Of a stretch of 64,000 bases of DNA, positions 56,408-64,000 are shown piece after piece (within the stretch, counting starts at the first letter, position 1; each line of letters starts with the position of its first letter). Both the position numbers and the translations under genes were made by a program. The notes beneath the pieces are model-generated. The model searched no databases. It was not told where the DNA came from and was given only the letters and a program-made list of their open reading frames with translations. Source of the stretch: Gnetum montanum (Eukaryota; Streptophyta; Gnetopsida; Gnetales; Gnetaceae); contig MNCI01003975.1 of NCBI GenBank assembly GCA_015680685.1, positions 1,648,704 through 1,712,703 of the forward strand, read 5' to 3'.

Positions 56408-57192
56408 TGATGGGACACGATATCGCATGGGCCGCGATATCATGTACGCGATATCGTGTCCTTCCCTGCGATATCACATACATGATATCGCAGTCCGCCG
56501 CCATTTCTATAAATAAGAGCCGGCTCTCCCTTGTTTCTCCATCTAGATCTAGACCCTTAGTGAAACTCTAGCAATTTTACCTCTCCAGAGATAGAATAAT
56601 TTCCATGTGCCTGCAATAGGAGTCCCAAAGTGAACGGATCTTTATTCGAGCAAATATTGTACCTAAGCACACAATTGTGTATGGAAATAAAGACGAAATT
56701 TTGGATAAACCTTGTAGTGCATGGACTAAGCCAAATAGGACTTTAATTAATGTTAAATGGTTAAATGTTTTATTAGTTAATTAATCTTTTTCAACCTTTA
56801 ACACTCCTAGTTAAGTGCATTCAGTACAACTGCTTCGAGCATGTGCGTTACGCTTGGTAATCCCAATAATGAATAGCATTTGGTAATCCCAAAAGGTTGC
56901 ATTGGTTCAGGGTGTGAATGGCAAGTGAGATGGATACTGATGCTAGGAATTAGAACTTAGTTAGTTAAAGTTAGTTTCTTAGTCTCTTAAAGATAAAAAA
57001 ACATAAAAATCACATACCTCAGACTTACTTAACCATACAACTGTGACAAATACAAGTCTGGGAAGACAATGAATGATTAACCTTAAGTGTTCCATAAGGC
57101 GTGTAGCCACTTAATCTGTGGAATTCAACCGGATCGCGTGTGTAATGCTTGTATTCATATGGTTGAGTGTAGGGGTACCTCGCCACTCATCA
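56408..57192 (+). mobile_element. Solo LTR of a diverged Athila-type subfamily, TSD AGTAG
   Basis: 785 bp, starts TGATGGGACAC and ends CGCCACTCATCA. Identical flanks AGTAG lie at 56403-56407 and 57193-57197. It shares the downstream part with the LTRs at 13490 and 28776 (gagatagaataatttcc, gcctgcaataggagt, ggtacctcgccactcatca), with TATAAATA at 56508-56515. Its U3 differs entirely: nested cgatatcg palindromes replace the cgtatacg repeats. Confidence 0.95.
56412..56500. promoter_or_regulatory. Palindromic gatatc repeats in U3 of the solo LTR
   Basis: Five gatatc cores (about 56419, 56435, 56449, 56469, 56484) are set in overlapping inverted repeats such as acacgatatcgc...gcgatatcgtgt. CpG-rich in an otherwise CpG-poor window. 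Placed directly upstream of TATAAATA. Confidence 0.65.
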
Positions 57193-58189
57193 AGTAGCAT
57201 GATCAACATAGTCATCATAGATTTTCAGAAAAATTCACATGGCCAATGTAGTCACCACATTTCCCTACACATTCCAACAATGCCAAAATAGCTCTCCAAG
57301 GCCAACATAGTTGAGATGAAGCTAGTGTAGTCACAAAAGTCCATTTACTATTTTTGGTATCTAATGTGGTTTTGATTACCCTTGGGTGTCAAAACTTGTC
57401 ATAAATGGTCAACTACATTGGGAATTATGACCTGCAATGCCTACAAACAACATCAATCTATTAGCAATCATGGTAGAAATTTTCAGCCTAAATTCAGCAA
57501 TTTCAAAGCCTATAAAAGCCAACCTTAGACACTTCATTGAGGTTCTAAACATTTTTGTTGCAATCATATGACCTTAGCAACCTTGAGCACCTAAAATTCA
57601 TTTAGCACTTATAATACTTTTGGAGTAATTTGGCATCTACCTAAATAATAGAGACTCTTAGTGTAGTATCATTGCCACCAAAGTTAGACACCATTGTTTA
57701 CACCATTTGTACCCACCAAGTTGCATATTCAGGCAAAAACTAGCAAGAGGCTTTTGATGACTAGGGTTGGGAAGTACCTGGATCATGGAGTTTAACTATA
57801 GAACACAACTTGACAACTCCAACAGGCTTCAAGCTCTATTTCAAACAAACTTCTTATGCATTTTGAGCACACAATCTGTACTCCTTGAACTCTACACTTT
57901 AAGCATTTTTGCTATTTTAATAAGGTTTGTCAATTCATTTGTAGTGCAGATTTTATTCCATGTTTAATTCTATGTTTATTTTTTGTCTAATCTAAAATTC
58001 TATATTACTTTTCCTATTTACATTCTCTAAGTTTCTGGGTGATTGGTGAAACTATCTAGGGCACCTTGAATCCACTTTTTCAGAGGCCCTTTGGATTCAA
58101 AGTTAAAAACTGTTTTTGCACCTAAGATCTTTGGTTTATCTAGTGATTGAATTTTTCAGGTGAAATAGGGAGGAGATCAAAATGAGAGA

Positions 58190-58590
58190 AAATCTACATT
58201 ATGAGTCATTATATTTCATAAAGATAACACAATATATTAGAAATATGAAAAAACAAACTTCGATTAGTCTCTCAACATGTGAAGCTAAATTCATAGCTAT
58301 GGCTAAGTACATTTAGCAAACCTAGGATTTCAATTGAGTCTTCTAATAAAATAATTTTATGATAACACAACCACCATCAATTATCAAATGAACATGTACT
58401 ACATAAGAAATCAAAGCACATAGACATCAAATATTACTTCATAAAATAAGAAGTAAAGGAGGGAGCTATCAAATCCAAAAATATGTCATCCAATGATTAA
58501 CTGGTGGGTTTATTGATAAAATATCTACTAAACTACAAAAATAAGTATCTTTTTCATGGTGTAGATATCAAGAAGATCCAACAATCAAGA
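58190..58590 (+). pseudogene. Ty1/copia RNase H C-terminal remnant
   Basis: Translation gives KKQTSISLSTCEAKFIAMAK (58248), the conserved copia RNase H motif. Then a KAHRHQILLHKIR region (RSKHID-like, about 58410-58450), a KYVIQ segment and GGFIDKISTKLQ (DIFTKPL-like, about 58504-58540). It begins directly after the element B LTR. The upstream part of the copia element is missing. Confidence 0.85.
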
Positions 58591-59269
58591 CAAGAAGATC
58601 AAAAAAATCATGCATTCCATACTAAAGGAGAAACTATTAGAGATAGTGTGTCATGTTAAATACATTCAACAAGATAAATAAAGACAGAGAAAGAAAATTT
58701 CATACCTTTTCATCACTTTAATATAAAAGATAAATTGAATTTTATATTATTAAAATGAATTGATGGGTGAATATACTTGTTTTTCATCCTAATTCATCCT
58801 ATTTTTCATTATTTTTCAATTTTTATAATTGGGGAATAACATTTCATTAATCCCAAATATGGCCCCAACCTTTTCCTATAAATTTGGTGGTTATTTATTG
58901 ATATAAATTCCTAATTTTTCATATAATAAAACTTAATGCAAATTCTCCTTCTTAAATTAACTCCATGTTTCTAGGCTCTAATTTCGCTTATCCACTTTAT
59001 CTCCTATCTCATTCAATCCCATCCTTATCAAGAATCACAAGAATTTGATTTGGATCCAATTAAGTTAAGTATACTTCACCATCTCCTTTCTATTGGTTCA
59101 AGGTTTTCAATAAAAGATAAGAGATTTATCTTCAATCTTCTCAACTCTGTGGCTATCTAAAATAATATATTACAAGTATCAAGATTTCAAGCTAAAGAAC
59201 ATCTCAAGATGAATCAATGAATACCGTGTTTGTTGATTTTTAATTTTTAAAAATCAAGTTATTTTAGAA
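58591..59269 (+). other. AT-rich sequence downstream of the copia remnant
   Basis: May hold the copia 3' end (purine run aaaggagaaact near 58624) and LTR, but no second LTR copy is present to set borders. No gene seen. Confidence 0.35.
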
Positions 59270-59850
59270 AGATAATTTTATCATGACTCATGGTTAACTC
59301 ATGATATTACAAGTTTTTATAGTATGATCTCATCATCAATCATGATATTTTAGAAATTGATTTTCTTTATACAATGACTTATGGTTCCCTCATGATCTAT
59401 TTTAGAAATTTATTTTCTTTATACAATGACTTATGGTTCCCTCATGATCTTTCACCATGACTCATGGTCTAGTTGTAGTGCTCTAATTTCTAGATTTTTC
59501 ATAGACCATAATCCATAATTCAGTCATTGTTGAATACCATGACTTCATCACTACTCATAGTTAGCTCATGGTGTTAACCACAACTTCTTGTTAATCTATG
59601 GTTAAATTAATATTGTAATTATGACTCATGGTTGCATCATGGTATAACATTCAAAATAAGTCAAAATTACCATGATTCATGGTGTACTCATGGTCTATCA
59701 TCACAACTTGTGGCTGACTTGTTGAATCCTCATAAATTATTTCTCTCTATCTTTAACATCACCATGACTCATGATATAATACCATGATTGATGGTATTAT
59801 AGACCATAACCCAAGGTTCAATTGTGGTTAACTTTCAATCACTTAGAATT
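59270..59850. repeat. Cluster of catgactcatgg motifs with a 52-bp duplication
   Basis: Many copies or near-copies of catgactcatggt or its palindromic variants (atcatggt, accatgat), spaced irregularly. Within it, tttagaaattgattttcttt and the following bases (59349-59398) are duplicated at 59401-59450, period 52. No coding content. Confidence 0.65.
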
Positions 59851-60689
59851 TAAATGGTTTAATGTTAAGACTAAATTTGGATCCTCTTTCTCATCCCAAA
59901 CATCTCTTCTATTTTGAATTAGCAAGTATTAGGTACTAGATGGATCATTGATACATGATGTACTACTTTGGTTTGTAATATGCTTTTCTTGATTTCTTTG
60001 TATTTTAATAAATTAATATTTTTTATTTAATTTTTAATTTTTAATTTCTATTTAGCTTATATTTGAGAGAATCTTTTTTTAGTCCTTTCATTAGTTATTT
60101 TTAACCTTAGATTTTATTATTAAATAATCTTAGATATAGCTCTAATAGTAGAATGGTGTTAGACTAGTATTAGATTAATATTAGCCACCTTCTCTTGAGT
60201 TTTCTTTGTCTTTAATAACTTTATGAAGTGTTTCTTGATCTTCTCCAACTATTGGACTACATCAACAATCATACCTTTTTACAAAAAATAAATGAAATTA
60301 AGAATGCAAGTAACTATAGACTGCATCTTCCTCATACTAATTATCCTACAACTATCTTGTGACTCATACCAATAAAATCACAATATTTTTTACCACTATT
60401 TCTATGTCAGTTGTGATCCATTGTGACTAGTAATTTAAAAACTATGGCTCAAAACTAATTACCTAACTCAAAAAATGCATAAACCATATAATTTATACTT
60501 ACCACAACCAACTATAACTCAGAAGTGCCTACAAGGCTAAACTGTATCTCTCTATAAATCACAATTATCTTGCAATTGCTTGCCCTCAATAGAAAACCCA
60601 TGAAAATCACTTTAAACAAAAAGCTAAACATAACCATATGACACCTACTACTCCCAAAATATAACAAGGATAAAAATTACCTCTAAGAG
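59851..60689. other. No feature recognised
   Basis: AT-rich sequence without open frames, motif clusters or resemblance to other parts of the window. Confidence 0.4.
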
Positions 60690-61390
60690 TATAATACCCT
60701 AATTTTTTAGAGCATAGAATCTTTTATTTATTATGTATAAGAGTTATATCTTATTGTTTAACATTTTATTATATCTTGCTAATCTATAATACCCCTTCTT
60801 TTATGCTATTAAGACTTAAACTTCAGACCTCTTGATAGTTATACAGCTTAAGGTTTGGAATGTTGACTCTTTGCTTACATGTGATACTTTGGTATTTATA
60901 TATATTCTTCTATCTTTTTTAGAATTTATTTTGTAATTATCTTTACTAACTCTTGTTACTCCTAAGTATGGATAGACTAGAAAGATGGTGATGGCTCATT
61001 GCTAGCACTTATTTATGTTTAAATTTATATTTTTATATTTTAGTTTATTTTATGATTTTAGAATAAAATAAAAATATGATTATGAGACATGTTATTTCAT
61101 ATTTAAGATTTATATCATATATTCTTTTATTTCATTTTGAAACTCATTCTTGGATAGGTGGGTTCATTATAGTATTTTTTTGGTAATTTTAACCAATGGT
61201 TTAATCATTGGACCTTTTTTATGGATAGATATTACTTAACTTTTAAAAAATAGATTATTAATTCTTTATTCTTAGAATTTCCAAAATCCTATCTTTTGTA
61301 TCTATAAACACTTCACAATGATGGTCCTCTTCGCATTAATGACACATTACACACTCTATCTTATAATCTCTTGCTCATGGATATGCTTAG
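60690..61390 (+). repeat. Direct repeat, left copy (probable LTR)
   Basis: taatacccta...agagcata, then long matches with 63306-64000, such as tggatagactagaaagatgg (60967) versus tggatagactagaaggatgg (63591) and atagattattaattctttattctt (61250 and 63879). Offset about 2616 bp, same orientation. The start resembles the tRTAACACCC start of many gypsy LTRs. An LTR-like polyadenylation region follows near 62490-62580. Confidence 0.65.
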
Positions 61391-63305
61391 TAAATCGCCA
61401 GATGATTTATAGATTTGAAATTGTTCTTACTTCATGACACTCTTCATGTAGATGATCTCTCAAGTTAGGGGAAATATTCTTGATTCTATCAATTCTAATA
61501 AGTATCTTACCTTCTCCTACCTAGTTTTCTATTTGTTATGATTTTTATTTATGATATAACCATATTTCACATCATGTATTGTTGATTGAATATTAGTTTG
61601 TTATCTCTTACCATAATTAGCCATTTTCATGACCTTATACTTTTCATTTTTGTTTCATCTTCCTAATATGTCATCTCCTCCTACTAGCATCATTCTCTAA
61701 CATTGGACCTAGGTTATAATAAATCTAGGAGCTATGATGATAGCCATGACATATTTCCAATGCATTTTCTAGAGCAATGTATTTAGGTTAATTTTAGTTG
61801 GAAATAATGCATTCAAATAATAATGACTGATATAAATTTTGGATATGGATGAATGCATTTAAAATTTCATAATACTTGAATAATTATTCAGGAAAACATA
61901 AATTAGTATAATTTTGGAAGATCACTAATATATTATGAAAAATAAGTTGTGAGATTCTCAAATTGATCACGTTAGCTTGGGGATTGTTGTTTAGCCAATA
62001 TCATGCCTTCTTTAGGATGATTTATGGAATGAGGACCTTAGGATAGCAATAGGATTTATACTAGTCATAACATATCCCAACAATTGGTATAGACATCCAT
62101 GAGGATTTCTAACCTAATAGTTGGTCTTCTCTTGCATGAGGACTAGTTTAAGTTAGCATCATCCCTATAGTTATTCTAATGTCTAATGGTAGAAATCTCA
62201 CTAGAATACCACTATTATGAGTAAACCAAAAATCTATGAGTAATTTATGCATTTATGATTAACTAAAAGTTAACATTTATGTGGATAAATATTTTAGTGA
62301 TATTAATAATGTGTTTTATAGATTGGATCTCATCCTCTAGTCATGTTCCATGGAGATTTTAGGTAAATTTTCTTTAGAGTGAATTTATTCTAATCCTTCT
62401 TACATGGGTTCCATACAAATTTAGTGAGAAGCTTTGGAGGTGGTCAAGATAGAGCTGGAAGAAGAAATAACATTAGATGAAAGATTATCTCTTTATGTAT
62501 TTTCTCTTATGTTATTGACCATTACATGGATTTGTAATTTGATCCATGAATATAGAATTTTTATTGAGATCTAATTCATATTCTAATGAGGCCTAAGTAG
62601 ACATTAATGTGCTAATGTTAATTTTTAAGTATTTATATTCTTATATAATTTTATAAGAATTTAAGTTGTTTTAGGATTTGTTAATAGCTTAATTATTATT
62701 TATCATGCCTCTTAAGAAAGTTTATAAATTATTTATGATTAAAATTTAAGATGTAATAAAGAGTGGGTTGATGTCCTTATCATCTTTGGCATCATGTGCT
62801 CTAAGAAACTACTAACACAACTCATGATATATCATCATAAAGTCCATGCATAAAATACACAATCCAAGCATAATACATAATATATAACATGCTTTTCAAA
62901 ACCTAGTTTCTTAAGTAAAACACATTATCCATGATAGTTGATGTAACACCTCACTATAGGATCCATAATATTATGTTATGTGCACTTATTTGAATAGTGT
63001 TGTTTGGTGGTCATAAGGTTGTGTTGCTAGTTTGATTATTTTAATGCTATTGTATGAGCTTTATGACTATTGTGATATATATGATATGATAATATTATGA
63101 TCATCCATACTAATCTTGCTAGATGTATAACTTATTATAGTGACTAGTAGGATGAGTGGTTGTGGGAAAATACTAAACATCATGTAAGTATGATCCTAGA
63201 CCATCTATAATGATGTTATGCTTATACTTTATGTGCATGCATTATGAGTCTGGTATTCAATGGTTCTTGATGAACTATGTTATGTCATCTAAGGAAGTTG
63301 AATAT
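61391..63305. other. Non-coding region between the direct repeats
   Basis: No reading frame of note. A gatgtaacacctcactatagg phrase at 62939 is another LTR-start-like sequence. If the flanking repeats are LTRs, this is a non-autonomous element. Confidence 0.4.
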
Positions 63306-64000
63306 TATAACACCCTCATGCTTAGAGCATATAACCATTTCCTTATTTATGTTGTTTCTTAATATCTATAATTTATTTCCTAATGTTATTTGGAACCTTG
63401 CTAATATATGGTAATACTCCTTTTTATGCTATTGACTTGAAATTGAGACCTATTAATTATTATTCATCTTAAGGTTTGGAATTTTAGACCTTTTACTTAC
63501 ATGTGATACATTATTATTTTATTTATTCTATCTTTTATTTTTATTAGCTTTATTTTTTAATTATCTTTACTAACTCTTATTTCTATGAAGTGTGGATAGA
63601 CTAGAAGGATGGTGGTCATCCATTACTAGTACTTTATTTATGTGTAGCTTTATATTTTCATATTTTATTTTATTTTATGATTTTTAAATAAATTAAAAAT
63701 ATGGATATGAGATGTGTTGAATAAATATTTGGAATGATTCTAGTTATTCTTTTATTTTATCTTGAAATTCATCCTTCCATATGTGGACTTATTCTAGTAT
63801 TTTCTTAATGACTTTATACTAATGGTTAATAATTGAATCCTTTTTTTTGGATACATGTTACTTAATTTTTAGAAAATAGATTATTAATTCTTTATTCTTG
63901 GAATTATCCAAACCATACCTTTTGTATCTACAAATACTTGAAACATTGGCTTTCTTGGCATTAATTGTGCATTCCTATATGTTTGGTGGATCTCTTGATG
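63306..64000 (+). repeat. Direct repeat, right copy (cut by window end)
   Basis: tataacaccctcatgcttagagcatat starts the copy, and similarity to 60690-61390 continues to the last base of the window. Its end and any TSD lie outside. Confidence 0.65.

Larger units (their letters stand above)
56209..58158 (+). mobile_element. 3' LTR of Tat-like element B (interrupted)
   Basis: It aligns with the LTR of element A, most clearly in the last 500 bp, and ends atttttca at 58158. A solo LTR with TSD (56408-57197) interrupts it; without that it is about 1160 bp, close to the ~1230 bp of element A. Confidence 0.6.

Overview
This window is nuclear DNA from a vascular plant with a large, old, repeat-filled genome. 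The evidence is wall-to-wall nested Ty3/gypsy and Ty1/copia LTR retrotransposons, AT-rich and CpG-poor sequence, GT-AG introns and a CCR4-like deadenylase copy. A gymnosperm is my guess, at low confidence. There is no intact host gene: every coding block carries stops or frameshifts, and most of the stops are what single C-to-T or G-to-A changes would produce.

Layout. (1) 1-7091: decayed Tat-lineage gypsy element (A). It has a ~188-bp tandem array with palindromes (1-1800), a 285-bp duplication (1841-2500), a pol remnant with the extra Tat-type RNase H and integrase (2760-5349), and a 3' LTR (about 5860-7091). (2) 7092-10420: AT-rich sequence and an unrecognised minus-strand pseudogene (10200-9200). 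(3) 10420-22274: chromovirus-like gypsy element D (leader, gag, protease, then RT/RNase H/integrase and a partial 3' LTR). It is split by a second LTR element, C (13435-19616). C is bounded by two ~575-bp LTRs. In place of gag-pol it carries an intronless copy of the catalytic domain of the CCR4 deadenylase. C's 5' LTR in turn holds a solo Athila-type LTR with a perfect target-site duplication (TSD), so the nesting is three deep. The leaders of D and C contain a 45-bp minisatellite and a piece of 5S rRNA sequence, beside a tRNA B-box-like motif. (4) 22276-27345: minus-strand relative E of the same chromovirus. (5) 28060-28770 and 41199-41325: one ~37-bp minisatellite, split by a complete Athila-like element (28776-41198; identical CATGG TSDs, tRNA-Asp-type PBS, gag-pol). 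After pol it has a 629-codon extra ORF, preceded by a copy of the LTR promoter repeats, a TATA box and a candidate intron. (6) 46983-41520: a minus-strand, eight-exon pseudogene of unknown product. (7) 47600-58158: second Tat-type element B with its own ~185-bp palindromic array, interrupted by a minus-strand copia remnant (gag, PBS, LTR) and by another solo Athila-type LTR (56408-57192, TSD AGTAG). (8) 58190-64000: copia RNase H remnant, a cluster of CATGACTCATGG motifs, and a 0.7-kb direct repeat spaced 2.6 kb apart, probably LTRs of a non-coding element.

The parts most worth following up are the CCR4-carrying element, the pol III-like leader module, the internal LTR-like promoter of the Athila extra ORF, and the multi-exon minus-strand gene.
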